From: Pseudomonas sp. B21-028
Lineage (GTDB): Bacteria > Pseudomonadota > Gammaproteobacteria > Pseudomonadales > Pseudomonadaceae
Assembly (NCBI RefSeq): GCF_024749045.1
Contig: NZ_CP087184.1
Span: 2,666,001 to 2,730,000, forward strand
Direction: 5' to 3'
DNA: 64,000 nucleotides
A program made the position numbers and the translations under genes. Of this stretch, positions 52,374 through 62,700 are shown piece after piece. The notes under the pieces are model-generated. The model saw only the letters and a list, made by a program, of their open reading frames with translations. It ran no database searches and was not told the DNA's origin. How positions within the stretch are numbered: position 1 is the stretch's first letter; the number at the start of each line of letters is the position of its first letter.

Positions 52374-54101
52374 TCATGTCAGGTCCTTGGCAGCACAATG
52401 TTGGGTCCAGAGGGTCAGCGATTCGCTGTCGGGCAAACGGTCGGGGAGTTCGATGTCCTGGGCGGGGTATTCGAGGTGGGCCGCCAGCGCTTCGCGGTTC
52501 AGGCGTTGTTCCGGCACTTGTGCGACGAACACCCGGTGACCCAGGCTGGCCAGTGGATGCCCGGCGGCGGGCAGGCTGCGGTTGCCCAGGAACCCGGTCC
52601 GGTTCAACACGGCTTGCCATTGCGCCAGGTCGAGGAAGGTGCTGCTGCTGAGCTGACGCTCGTCGCTGGCCTGGTTGAGCATGAAAGCCTGGGACGCCAT
52701 GACCCAGAACTCCTCTTGCGTCGGCTCGCTGAACACCAGCCAGCCACCGGGTTTGAGCAGCGCCAGCAGGGTCGCGAGGGAGCGCTCTGTGTCGCGAGCG
52801 GCATTGAGTACACCACCGGCGACGATCAGGTCCCAGGTCTGGCTGCGATAGCCCTGGGCCAAGGCCGGGCGGTCGATGTCGAACAATCCGTGGCGGACCC
52901 ACGGCCAGTTCTTCAAGCGTTCGGTGGCCTGTTCGCTGAAGTAGCGGGAGACGTCGGTGCACAGGTAATCCACCGAGGCATGGGTCAACGCCGGTAATAC
53001 GGCCTGGGTGGTGGAGCCGGTGCCGGCGCCCACCTCAAGGATCCGCAACGGCACGTCAGTGGGTTGGCGCCTGGCCCAGGCGCCCACCCACTGTGCAACG
53101 GCTCGATGCTGGTACTGCGCGGCAAGGCTTTCCCGGTACAGCGCCGCCGCACGCTCGGTACGCCCCTCGGGAAACAGCAGGTGCACGGCCGCGCATTCGC
53201 CGCGCATCAACGCGCGCAGTTGACGAGCGTTGTCCCGGGCATAGTCGAGGGTTGCGCTGCCTCCGGTGTTGAAGACCCAGTCCCGGGCCAATCGCGTCCA
53301 GATGCCGTCCAGGGTTTCCTGGCTCCAGGCACTGGCGTCGCGCGTCGGATGCAGGTGCGTGGCGTCGCTGCGCAACAGGGCCTGCTGCTTGAGCACGTCG
53401 AGCCAGCGCACGATCAACGGTCGATGGCCCGGAGCGATACCGGCCCTGGCCAGGACATGATCGACATCGCCCAGGGGCATGGGTAGCAGACCGCAACTGT
53501 CCAGCCCGTTAAGCATCGATAACAGGGCGGCCTGGCCCAGCTCATTGCTCAGGCGCACGGCCTCGGTCAACCGTTGGGCTTCAAAGTGCCGGTCGAGGGC
53601 CTTTTCGGTGGCCTCCAGGTGATCCTCCACCACGTGTGTCGTTGCTGGGGGATGTGGCACCGCAAACAGCGTCTGGCCATGGAGCGCGACGGCGCTGACG
53701 GCGTGATGGTCGAGGGCGCGTTGGCGCAGATGTCCGTTGTCGACCTCCACGCTGTGCAGGTCCCGCCATTGACCCCGTTGCCGGGTGTAGCCCAGGACGA
53801 TGCAGTCCAACTGGGCCGAGGCTCGACGGGCGAGCGAGCCATGCTCGGGTTTTGCGGCGGGCGTGACAAAGACCAACTGTTCCAGATGGCTCAGGTCGCT
53901 CAAGGGCAGTGCCGGGAAATCCAGCAATCGCTCGAGCTGTTCGACGGCCATCAGCACGGTCCGGGGCTGTTGGCGTTCCAGCACGGCCAACAGGCGTGCC
54001 GGAGCCAGGGCGTGATTGCCCAGGTCGGTGAAGGGCGGCAGCAGCCAGAGGTCCTGATCGTCGGGAAGGTCGACCAGCAAGGTGTCGATTTTCAGCTTCA
54101 T
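52374..54101 (-). CDS. Free SAM methyltransferase with an adenylation-domain relic
   Basis: 575 residues. The C-terminal ~400 residues match the MT domain nested in the A domain of the PchF-like NRPS of this operon: a helical and winged part (LTEAVRLSNELGQAALLSML), then ILEVGAGTGSTTQAV (SAM loop), YLCTDVSRYFSEQA, and LKPGGWLVFSEPT. The first ~140 residues look like the middle of an adenylation domain that has lost its catalytic motifs (SDLSHLEQLVFVTPAAKP, then LGYTRQRGQW where YGxTE would be). It may methylate or epimerise the carrier-bound intermediate, like the MT-like domain in PchE. ATG 54101 overlaps the preceding stop (ATGA). Confidence 0.82.
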   Translation of the reverse strand: MKLKIDTLLVDLPDDQDLWLLPPFTDLGNHALAPARLLAVLERQQPRTVLMAVEQLERLLDFPALPLSDLSHLEQLVFVTPAAKPEHGSLARRASAQLDCIVLGYTRQRGQWRDLHSVEVDNGHLRQRALDHHAVSAVALHGQTLFAVPHPPATTHVVEDHLEATEKALDRHFEAQRLTEAVRLSNELGQAALLSMLNGLDSCGLLPMPLGDVDHVLARAGIAPGHRPLIVRWLDVLKQQALLRSDATHLHPTRDASAWSQETLDGIWTRLARDWVFNTGGSATLDYARDNARQLRALMRGECAAVHLLFPEGRTERAAALYRESLAAQYQHRAVAQWVGAWARRQPTDVPLRILEVGAGTGSTTQAVLPALTHASVDYLCTDVSRYFSEQATERLKNWPWVRHGLFDIDRPALAQGYRSQTWDLIVAGGVLNAARDTERSLATLLALLKPGGWLVFSEPTQEEFWVMASQAFMLNQASDERQLSSSTFLDLAQWQAVLNRTGFLGNRSLPAAGHPLASLGHRVFVAQVPEQRLNREALAAHLEYPAQDIELPDRLPDSESLTLWTQHCAAKDLT

Positions 54102-55132
54102 CGTGATGTTCCTACGGCGTGAAACAGGCGTTGCCCGGCGGCTGCAACGGGGTGGTGATCGGCGGGCCATGCCGGAAGCCAGTCGAAACCGCTGGCATTC
54201 AAGGCGCCTCGCCATTGTTCCTGGCTGATAAACACCTCATCCGTCGGGCGTGGCGGCGCATGGGCAGCGGGTGACAGCAACAGGTGCATGAAGGTCAGCA
54301 TGGCCGGGTTGTCGGCGATGGATTCACTGAACAGCAAGGACCCACCGTCCCGCAGGCAGGCCCGGATGTTTGTCAGGCTGCCGGGCAGATCCCGGGCGTT
54401 GTGCAACACGTTGCCGGCGATCACCAGATCGAAACGGTGGGCGTCGATGCCTTGTTCGTCGAAAGGGTGGTCCAGGTCGAGGAGGGCGAATGTCATCCCC
54501 GGTTCCAGCCGGAACCGGCGCTGGGCAGCGACAGTGAACAACGGACTGATGTCCGTGAAGCGATACTCCGCCGCTTGGCCATCCAGCGCTTTCAATACCG
54601 CGTCCGTGGTGCAACCGGCGCCGCCTCCGAGCTCCAGTATTCGCAACGCACCACCGCTGGCACGGACCTCGCAGACCCGTGCGGCCAACGCTTCATTGAT
54701 CGCCGCCGTGAAATGGTTGCGCTGATAGGCGCCTAGCACCGCCACCGGTTCCGCAGCCTGGAACAACAAGGGCGCCAGGGCCATTTCATCGCGCAGCAGC
54801 CCGGGCAGGTTGGCGATCACCGTTGTGTGCAGGGGAGCCATGCAGGCGGGAAAACCGAGGGCGGCATACAGCCGTGGCAGTTCGCCAAGCGCCGCTCGGG
54901 GCGGGGTGCCGTGCCAGGCCAGGTCCTCGCCATCTTGAACGAGCAGACCGGCGCGGGACAACGCAGCCAGCCAGCGCCGTACAATCCATGCGTGGCGTGG
55001 TGCGGTACCCAGGGCCTGGTTGACGTCTGCGTGACCGCGCCTGGCCTGCAACGGCAGGGCCTGGGCATCCAGCAGCACCTGGGCCATGACCCCCAGGCTC
55101 AGGTGTTCGAGTTCCACGAGCGCGGTGTTCAT
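54098..55132 (-). CDS. Second free SAM methyltransferase related to the NRPS-embedded MT
   Basis: 344 residues. An N-terminal helical/winged region (HAWIVRRWLAALSRAGLL) parallels the same segment in the PchF-like MT (HHWLLRRWLGALCDAGWL). The SAM loop is LRILELGGGAGCTTDAV, followed by YRFTDISPLFTVAAQRRF, FDLVIAGNVLHNARDL and LRDGGSLLFSES. It lacks the A-domain-like N-terminus of its neighbour. Predicted to methylate an N, C or O atom of the siderophore intermediate; the position is unknown. It overlaps both neighbours by 4 bases. Confidence 0.82.
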   Translation of the reverse strand: MNTALVELEHLSLGVMAQVLLDAQALPLQARRGHADVNQALGTAPRHAWIVRRWLAALSRAGLLVQDGEDLAWHGTPPRAALGELPRLYAALGFPACMAPLHTTVIANLPGLLRDEMALAPLLFQAAEPVAVLGAYQRNHFTAAINEALAARVCEVRASGGALRILELGGGAGCTTDAVLKALDGQAAEYRFTDISPLFTVAAQRRFRLEPGMTFALLDLDHPFDEQGIDAHRFDLVIAGNVLHNARDLPGSLTNIRACLRDGGSLLFSESIADNPAMLTFMHLLLSPAAHAPPRPTDEVFISQEQWRGALNASGFDWLPAWPADHHPVAAAGQRLFHAVGTSR

Positions 55133-56232
55133 AGGCTGCCTTCCTCGGCACGGAGCAAATGTTCGATTGGGGCGTGCACCACGTTCAGGGCGCTGATGGC
55201 CCCGGTGCATTGCAAGCGTTCGAAACTGATGACGGGCGGCAGCGCTTCGGCGGCGTAATGGCAGCCAGGGCCGATCTCGCCGTGCGCCACGCTGATCACC
55301 GTGGCGGCCGCCATCGCACCGGTCAGCGCGGCGTTGCCCGAGCCGCCGAGCATCACACTGCGGGTGGTCGCCTGGTCGTCGCGCCAGCCGTCGAGCTGCA
55401 GCAGCAGAGTGACGAAGGGGGCCTGGCCGCTGAGGTCCAACAGACTGGCTTGCCGTAGCCGCCGGGCCGCTTCGGCGCGGGGAAGCCCGTGGGCGAGGTC
55501 GAGCGCCTTGAGCACGTAGCCCTCGTTGATCACGTTGAACCACTGGCCGGTTTCCAGATGCAGATCCCTGGCCAGGCACTCGCCTTCCCGATTGAGATAA
55601 GGCAGCAATTGCACCAGGCCGGGGAAACCTGGCATGACCACATCCCGGCGCCGGGTCAGGGCTCGGCTGCGTCGTCCGTTGTGCCACGCCGCCAGCGGTT
55701 CACTGGAACCGTCCATCGCGCCTTGCAGGAAGTCATCGGCGGCCACCAGGGTGAACTGATCCCGCAGCCCGAAGTAGCTGTGCAGGCATTGGACGCGGGT
55801 GAACCCGCGTTTGGCCAGCCAGCGTGGCAACAGGCCCGTGAGACCGGGTTGCAGGCCGGCCCCGAGCACGGCGCAACGCGTCCGCCAGGGCGCTGGGTCG
55901 AGGCTGAGGTCACCGGCGGCATCGACGTAATGGGCGTCGGCCACCAGAGCCGCTTTCGCGCACCGATCGCCCATCTGCCAGGATGGCCCGGCGCAATTGA
56001 GCAGCACGTCGCTGCCATCGGTGAACCGCGTCATGGCCTGGCTATCGTTGAAGTCCACCGTCATCCATTGCAGGCGCGCGGCGGGCCATCGCTGCTGGAG
56101 GGTTGCCAGGCAACGGGCACCCTTGGCGGCGTCGCGGCCGCCCAGGCGCAACGTATCCAGGCCCAGGCCCAGCAGCGCTTGAACGCTGGCCAACCCGACG
56201 TCGCCACTGGCGCCCAACACGGCGGTCAGCAT
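55129..56232 (-). CDS. Saccharopine-dehydrogenase-like oxidoreductase
   Basis: 367 residues. An N-terminal Rossmann fold of the saccharopine-dehydrogenase NADP-binding type (LGASGDVGLASVQALL, LRLGGRD, DVLLNCAGPSW, HYVDAAGD) is followed by an α/β domain with PGFPGLVQLLPYLN. Family members use NAD(P) on imines or secondary amines; others act as trans-enoyl reductases. In this operon it could reduce or oxidise a thiazoline/thiazolidine or a tail group. That is inference only. It overlaps the ABC gene by 7 bases and the methyltransferase by 4. Confidence 0.8.
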   Translation of the reverse strand: MLTAVLGASGDVGLASVQALLGLGLDTLRLGGRDAAKGARCLATLQQRWPAARLQWMTVDFNDSQAMTRFTDGSDVLLNCAGPSWQMGDRCAKAALVADAHYVDAAGDLSLDPAPWRTRCAVLGAGLQPGLTGLLPRWLAKRGFTRVQCLHSYFGLRDQFTLVAADDFLQGAMDGSSEPLAAWHNGRRSRALTRRRDVVMPGFPGLVQLLPYLNREGECLARDLHLETGQWFNVINEGYVLKALDLAHGLPRAEAARRLRQASLLDLSGQAPFVTLLLQLDGWRDDQATTRSVMLGGSGNAALTGAMAAATVISVAHGEIGPGCHYAAEALPPVISFERLQCTGAISALNVVHAPIEHLLRAEEGSL

Positions 56233-57971
56233 GGTTGGACCTGCGGCTTAAGCCGCCAGCCGCCGGCGCGCTGACGATCGCGCCAGAACCCGGCATAGCG
56301 ACCGTTTGCATCCAGCAACTGGCGATGGGTGCCGGACTCCACCAGGCGCCCCTCATCCAGGACCAGGATCTGATCGGCGGCCATGATGGTGGGTAAGCGA
56401 TGAGCGATCACCAGCACCGTCGAGCTGTGCATCAGGGTGCGAATGGCCGTCTGTACATAGGCTTCGTTCTGTGGATCGAGGGCGGCGGTCGCCTCGTCGA
56501 GCACGACGATGGGCGCGCGCTTGAGCAGCGCCCTGGCCAGGGACACGCGCTGGCGTTCGCCACCGGACAATGCCGCGCCACCTTCACCCACCGGGGTCGC
56601 CCAGCCCTGAGGCAGGCGCGCGACAATTTCGTCGACACCGGCCAGGCGGGCCGCGTGCGCCATTTGCGGGGCGCTGGCGTCCGGGTTGCCTACGCGGATG
56701 TTGGCCTCGAGGCTGTCGTCGAACAGGTAGACGTCCTGCATCACCAGCGCCATCTGGGCCATCAACGCTTCGTTGGACAGTTCGCGCACATCCACGCCAC
56801 CGACCTTGACGCTGCCGCCGGTGACATCGAAGAAGCGCATCAGCAACCGGGTCACGGTGGTCTTGCCCGAACCCGAAGCTCCGACAATGGCGGTCATCGA
56901 ACGGGCCGGTACGTGAAAGCTCAGGTCTTGTAGAACCGACGGGCCGCCGGGGTAGGCGAAGCTCACCCGGTCGAAGGCCAGGCTGCCGTGGGCCACCAGG
57001 GGTTGGCTGGCGGCCGGTTCCGGCAATGGCGACTCCCGCAGGATATCCACCAGTTGCCGCAGGTCGTTGCCGGCCATGCGCAGCAAGCCGCTACGGGCCG
57101 CGGCTTCGGCGAGCGGGCCGACGAACCTGGCCGCCAGGGCCAGCAGCGCCACCAACTGGAGCGGGTCGAGCTCACCACGCACTGCCAGGGTAATGCCGAC
57201 GCCTACCAGCAGCGCGAACGCCATCTGCACGCTCAAGCCACCGGCCAGCAACCGGGGAAACGTTTGGGACAGCATCGAACCGCCGGCCTGCTGCTGCATG
57301 CGATTGGCCGCCTGCAACGGTTCGTATCCATTCTGGGTCCGGCCAAAGGCCCGCAGCACCTGCTGGTAGCGAGCGAACTCCACGACCCGGTTACCGGCCA
57401 GGGTGGCGGCGGCCTCCACGCGCTCGTCGTTGTTGCCGATAGCGGTGGCCGACCAGTGATGCGTGATGTAGATGAGCGGCGCGCAAAGCACCGCCGTCAG
57501 GCCAAGGCGCCAGTCGAAGACAAACAGGGTCAGTGCCACCGTGGCCGGCACGACCACGCCGGACACCACCGGCCCCAGGTAATGGGCAAACAGTCCGGTG
57601 ACCATCAAGGTGCCGCTGGTGGCGCTGCGGGACAGACGGCCGACTTTTTCCGAATTGAACCAGCCCAGGGGCAGGCGCGCCAGGTGCTGACCGAGACGAT
57701 CATGCAGGGTGGTCAGCACCACCAGCGCCAGGGCAAAACCCTTCATTGCCTGATGGTAATGGGCGAAGCAGGCCAGGGCCGCCATGACCGCCAGGCCCGC
57801 CAGCCAGGCCAAGGCAGTGGGCAGGTCCGCGACGAACAGCGCATGCAGGATCGGCACCAGCAGCGCCACGGCCAGGCCTTGCAGCACGGCGCTGGTCACG
57901 AGCCAGACCAGATAGCGGTACAGGCGTGCGGCGTGGGCCGGGCCCAGTAAGGTGACGAGGCTACGGATCAC
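56226..57971 (-). CDS. ABC transporter half (PchI/YbtQ-like), exporter fold
   Basis: 581 residues: six transmembrane helices (~1-310) then an ATPase with Walker A GASGSGKTT, signature LSGGERQRVSLARALL, Walker B IVVLDEATAALD and a switch His. It pairs with the next upstream half-transporter. Relatives YbtP/Q and PchH/I have the exporter fold but take part in ferric-siderophore uptake or iron release at the inner membrane. The start is GTG 57971, overlapping the preceding stop as GTGA; an upstream start would lie deep inside the other gene. Confidence 0.88.
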   Translation of the reverse strand: MIRSLVTLLGPAHAARLYRYLVWLVTSAVLQGLAVALLVPILHALFVADLPTALAWLAGLAVMAALACFAHYHQAMKGFALALVVLTTLHDRLGQHLARLPLGWFNSEKVGRLSRSATSGTLMVTGLFAHYLGPVVSGVVVPATVALTLFVFDWRLGLTAVLCAPLIYITHHWSATAIGNNDERVEAAATLAGNRVVEFARYQQVLRAFGRTQNGYEPLQAANRMQQQAGGSMLSQTFPRLLAGGLSVQMAFALLVGVGITLAVRGELDPLQLVALLALAARFVGPLAEAAARSGLLRMAGNDLRQLVDILRESPLPEPAASQPLVAHGSLAFDRVSFAYPGGPSVLQDLSFHVPARSMTAIVGASGSGKTTVTRLLMRFFDVTGGSVKVGGVDVRELSNEALMAQMALVMQDVYLFDDSLEANIRVGNPDASAPQMAHAARLAGVDEIVARLPQGWATPVGEGGAALSGGERQRVSLARALLKRAPIVVLDEATAALDPQNEAYVQTAIRTLMHSSTVLVIAHRLPTIMAADQILVLDEGRLVESGTHRQLLDANGRYAGFWRDRQRAGGWRLKPQVQPC

Positions 57972-59707
57972 AGGGACATCTCCAGGTCGGGGGCGGTGGT
58001 CTCGGTGCTGGCGCGCCACAGTCGGGCATAGGCGCCATTGGCCTGCAGCAGGTGTTCATGGTGGCCGCTTTCCAGGACCCGGCCCTGGTCGAGGACGACA
58101 ATCCGGTCGGCCCCACTGATGCTTGCCAGACGATGGGCAATCACCAGCACCGTGCGGCCCTGGGCCACGGCCGACAGGGCGTCCTGGATCAGCGCTTCGG
58201 ACTCGGGGTCGGCGTGGGCGGTCGCTTCGTCGAGGATCAGCACCGGTGTGTCGGCCAGCAGGGTGCGGGCGATGGACAGCCGTTGCGCTTCACCGCCGGA
58301 AAACATCGCATCCTCACCGATGACCGACTGATAGCCACGGGGCAGGGCCAGGATGCGTTGATGGATCTGTGCCGACCGGGCCGCGGCATGCAGGGCTTCT
58401 TCGCTGGCCTGGGGACGACCCAGGCGCAGGTTGTCGGCCACCGTTGCGTGGACGAGCTGGGCATCCTGCAGCACGAACCCAACGTGTCGGTACAGCTGGC
58501 TCGGCTCGATCTGGCGCACATCGACACCCCCCACGAGTACGCGGCCGGCATCGACGTCGTGAAAGCGCGGCACCAGCTTGGCCAGGGTCGATTTGCCGGC
58601 GCCGGAAGCCCCGACCAGGGCCGTGACCGTCCCGGCGGGGCAATGCAGCGAGATGTCGTCGAGAATCCGGTGGGCGGGGTCGTAGCCGAACTGAACGTGC
58701 TCGAAGGTCACGTCGCTGCCTTCGGGCTGAGCGCAGACCCCGGGCGCAGGGAGCTCGGGCACGTTGAGCAGGGCTTCGATCCGCCCGGCAGCGGCCATGG
58801 CGGTGCGTTGGGCGGTGAGGCTCTGGTTGATGACCAGCAGCGACTGCGGAATCACCACCGCCACCAAGGTTTCGGCGAACAACTGCAATGGCGTGATCCA
58901 GCCTCGCTCCAGCAGCAGGCTGCCCACCGCCAGGCTGACCAGCAGAATCACCGGCACGCTCAGGGCCATGGAGGAAAAGGCTTCCAGGCGCAGCAACGGA
59001 CGCACCCAGCCAGCGTACTGCTCGCTGAACTGGTCGACGGCCTGTCGATAGCTGCGATGGGCCTGGCCGACCCGGCCGAATGCCTTGACCACGGCGATGC
59101 CATGCACGAATTCCACGATGGCGGCGCTGACCCGGGTCATGCTCTTGTCCAGCAACTGCATCTTGTCGCCGAAACCGCGCATCATCAGGGTGTACGCCAG
59201 CGCATAGATCGGCAGGGTCAGCACCGCCAGCAGCGCCAGACGCCAGTTCAGGCAGGCCAGCCACATCAGCCCGGCCAGGGGCGTGACGATGGCGGCGGTC
59301 TGCTCCACGGCATGGTGAGCGACCAGGTGGTGCAGATCCTCCAGGTCGTCCTGCACCATCTTGCGCACGGCACCGGAGGTCGTGTCGGTGTACCAGCCCA
59401 GAGGCACGCGCCCCAGTTTGCGGACCATGGCCTCCCGCAGGCTGGCCTGCAACCGGTGATCCGCCAGGTGGGTCAGCCAAAGGGCCACGCCGCTGGCCAT
59501 CCAGCCCAGGCTCAGCGCCAGCACCACCAGCGTCGCCCAGCGCCATAGCGCCTGGCTGTCGGTCGTACCCGCCAGCAGCAGCCGGCTCAGCTCGGTCAGC
59601 CCGATAAAGGGCACCAGGTTGACCAGCGCGCCGACAGCGGCAAACAGTACACCGAGGCGGATCAGGCGCTTGACCGGGCGTTTGAGAGTTTCCAGCGCAC
59701 TAGTCAT
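57968..59707 (-). CDS. ABC transporter half (PchH/YbtP-like), exporter fold
   Basis: 579 residues: six transmembrane helices and an ATPase with GASGAGKST, FSGGEAQRLSIARTLL (Phe in place of the first Leu of the signature) and LILDEATAHADPESE. The His and Asp positions differ from those of the partner, as expected for a heterodimer with unequal ATP sites. Same proposed role: moving the siderophore or its iron complex across the inner membrane. It overlaps the NRPS stop (ATGA). Confidence 0.88.
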   Translation of the reverse strand: MTSALETLKRPVKRLIRLGVLFAAVGALVNLVPFIGLTELSRLLLAGTTDSQALWRWATLVVLALSLGWMASGVALWLTHLADHRLQASLREAMVRKLGRVPLGWYTDTTSGAVRKMVQDDLEDLHHLVAHHAVEQTAAIVTPLAGLMWLACLNWRLALLAVLTLPIYALAYTLMMRGFGDKMQLLDKSMTRVSAAIVEFVHGIAVVKAFGRVGQAHRSYRQAVDQFSEQYAGWVRPLLRLEAFSSMALSVPVILLVSLAVGSLLLERGWITPLQLFAETLVAVVIPQSLLVINQSLTAQRTAMAAAGRIEALLNVPELPAPGVCAQPEGSDVTFEHVQFGYDPAHRILDDISLHCPAGTVTALVGASGAGKSTLAKLVPRFHDVDAGRVLVGGVDVRQIEPSQLYRHVGFVLQDAQLVHATVADNLRLGRPQASEEALHAAARSAQIHQRILALPRGYQSVIGEDAMFSGGEAQRLSIARTLLADTPVLILDEATAHADPESEALIQDALSAVAQGRTVLVIAHRLASISGADRIVVLDQGRVLESGHHEHLLQANGAYARLWRASTETTAPDLEMSL

Positions 59708-62700
59708 GAGTTTTTCCGTAGGGCCTCAAGCAGGTGCGCGGTAACGGTGTGCACGTGGGGTGGTTCGATCACGCTGAAGTGGTTGCCCGGCACGTCGATC
59801 AAGGTGAACTGCCCCAGGCACGCGTCCTCCCAGAACGGCGCGGCCAGATGGCCGACGCCGCCGGTGATGCCGAACGACTGCTGTTCCAGGCAACGCAGGT
59901 AGGTCATGTTGCCGAGGAACGGTGCTGGGTCGAACCGCGCCGCTCGCATGCTGTGGCGGCATACGCGGAACAGGGTCGGGACCAGCTCGGGGCCGATGGG
60001 CACCCCGGCCTGACCGGCGGCCTGGCGCGCGTATTCGGCCAGGCGTTCTTCCTGGCTGCGGGCCGACTGCTTCTGCACGGCCAGCGCCAACGCCTCCAAC
60101 CCCGGGTCGCCGCCCAGGGTCGCCATGGCGCCGGCGGGGACACGACGATTGTCACGGGCCATCAGCAGTTCGATGGCGCGGTACACGTCGTAATCCTCGA
60201 TGTGTTCGCCGAACACGGTCTTCACCGGATCGAGGTTGAGGTTGGGCACGAAGATCGCCTCATAAGCCAGCTCTTCGTCGGTATCGATGAACATCGGAAT
60301 GCTGTCGATCAGGCTCAGGTCCACCACCTCGAGGCCGCGCTCGAGCAAGCGTCGGGCAACTTCTGTGGCGAGCAGGCCACCCAGGCAATAGCCGATCAGC
60401 TGAAAGCGCTGGTGCCCGTCGGCGATGAGGCGTTCGGTGTAATCCTGGGCCACGCGCTCGATCAGTTGCTTGGGTTCCAGCGCCAGGTATTGCGCGGTAT
60501 CGGCCACGGCAAACCCGATCACCGGGCCGGCCTGCTGCGCGGCCAGGGAGCGGCCCAGGTGCTGGAAGTAGTCCAGGGTGCCCAGGGCGGCATGGAACAT
60601 CACCCGTATCGGGCCCGTGTCGCCACCACCGAACGGCACGACCAGGGCGTTGCTGGTGGTCGAGCGTTGGGACTGGCCGGGGTTGCTCGTGGCGGTGGAC
60701 GCCGCTTCGCCATGGTCGAGCAGGCGCACCAGCGCCGCGACGTTGGGTTCGTTGAACATCTGACGTAGCAGGGTGTCGTAGGCGAGGCCTTGAGCCTGGG
60801 GCAGTTGCTCGCGCAGTTGGCCCGCCACCCGAGCCAGGATCAGCGAGTCGGCGCCCTTCTCGTAGAAATTGTCCTCGGCGCCAATCCGCGCCAACCCCAG
60901 GGCGTCGGCCCAGAGCCGACACAGTTCGGCGGTCATCGGATCTGTCGGGACTTCGTCATCGGCGCCGTTGGACAGGGCATCGTCGGTCGGGCGCCATTGG
61001 GCCAGGGTCTTGCGGTCGACCTTGCCGTTGGCGGTCAATGGCAACCGGTCGAGCACCTGCAGGTGCGCCGGCAGCATGTATTCCGGCAGGCGTTGCGCCA
61101 GGGTACGGCGCAGGCCATCGACACTCAGGCGCTGCATACCGCCCTTGAAGCGCGCGGCGAAGACCTGCATGCCGAGGTTGGCCAGTGGATGATCGGCCTG
61201 GGGCAGGGCAAGCGGGCATTGTCCGCCATGCGCCTTGACCCGTGCCTGCCAGGTTTGCGCGCTACTCAGGCCGCTGTGGCCGTGATCGTGGTCGTTGCCC
61301 ACCGGTGTCATCATGAAGCCCTGGGTCAACAGGATCGGCGGCCACTCGCCGGTGGGTTCGCTGAACACCAGCCAGCCGCCGGGACTCAGCAATTCGATGA
61401 TCTGGCCCAAGGCCTTGTCGATGTCCTTGACGCTGTTGAGCATGCCCGCGCACAAGACGATATCGACGCTGTTGCTGGCCAGTCCCTGGGGGCGAATCGG
61501 CTGGTCGATGTCCAGCAATCCATAACGGACCCAGGGTTGTCTGGCGAAGCGCTGCCGCGCCGCCGGCAGGAAAAACGCGGTGATGTCGGTGAACAGGTAA
61601 TCCACGTCCAGCCCGTCGAGCAGCCCGATCACCGGTGCGCTGGTGGCGCCGGTACCGGCACCGATCTCCAGGATGCGCAGGGGGCCGTCACCGTCGAAAT
61701 GAGTGGCCAGGCGATTGATCAGCGCCGCGATGCTGTGGTTGTTGTAGCGCGAGATGGCATCGCCGCCGTACAGCTGCAGCGCCAGATCCTGCTGGCCACG
61801 GGGGAACAGCAGGTCGAACGGATTGATTTCGCCCTTGAGCAGTTGCGGCAACTGACGGACATGCTCGAGCTGGTAGTCGAGCAGCGCCTGGCTGCAGAGT
61901 CCCGCGGCAACGGCCTGTTCGACACGCCCCCATACCAGCACCGGTTCCACCGGCGTGGTCGACAGGCGATAGCGCGATTGATCCTGTTGCAGCCACCCGG
62001 CGTCACACAAGGCGCCCAGCCAGCGGCGCAGCAGCCAATGATGACGCGGATCCACCTGCAAGGCCTGAAGAATCGTCGATGCATCGGCTTCAGCCTGATC
62101 GGCGCTGAACAATCCGGCCTTGAGCATCACCTCCAGCATGGCGCTCAATGCCGCCGTGCCGAGATCGGACTGGTATTGGCGCACCTGCTCGGCCTCGAAG
62201 GTGCCGGCCTGGCTGTCCGCGTAGCGGTTCACTGCCTTGAGCAAGGCTGTGTCGTCCACTGGCCGGGACTCGCCGCCTTGCGCCGCCGTGACGAAGGCTA
62301 TCAGGCTACGCTCTCCCTGGGCGTCACCCGCCACCAGGCTGACAGCGCTGTCGACTCCCGGAAGGGCGAGCATTGCCGCGTCGATTTCCCCCAGCTCGAT
62401 CCGATGCCCACGAATTTTCACCTGGCCGTCTTCACGACCGAGGAATTCAAGCTCGCCCCCCGGCAGGTAGCGGCCCCGATCGCCGGTGCGATACAGGCGC
62501 TGACCGTCGAGTGGATGAGCGAAGAAACGCTGGTCGCTCAGGACCTGGTCGCCCAGGTAGCCGAGAGCCAGGCCCATGCCCGTGATGTACAGGTCGCCCG
62601 GTACCCAGGTCGGGACATCGCGCCACTGGCTGTCGAGCACGCGGAAACCCTGGTTGGCCAGGGGCAAGCCATAGGGAATGCTGCGCCAGGCCGGATCGAT

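Noticed and set aside
52318..52962. Minus-strand open frame overlapping the free methyltransferase
   Set aside because: Composition is Arg/Pro/Gly-rich without domains, and it lies inside the well-supported methyltransferase in another frame.
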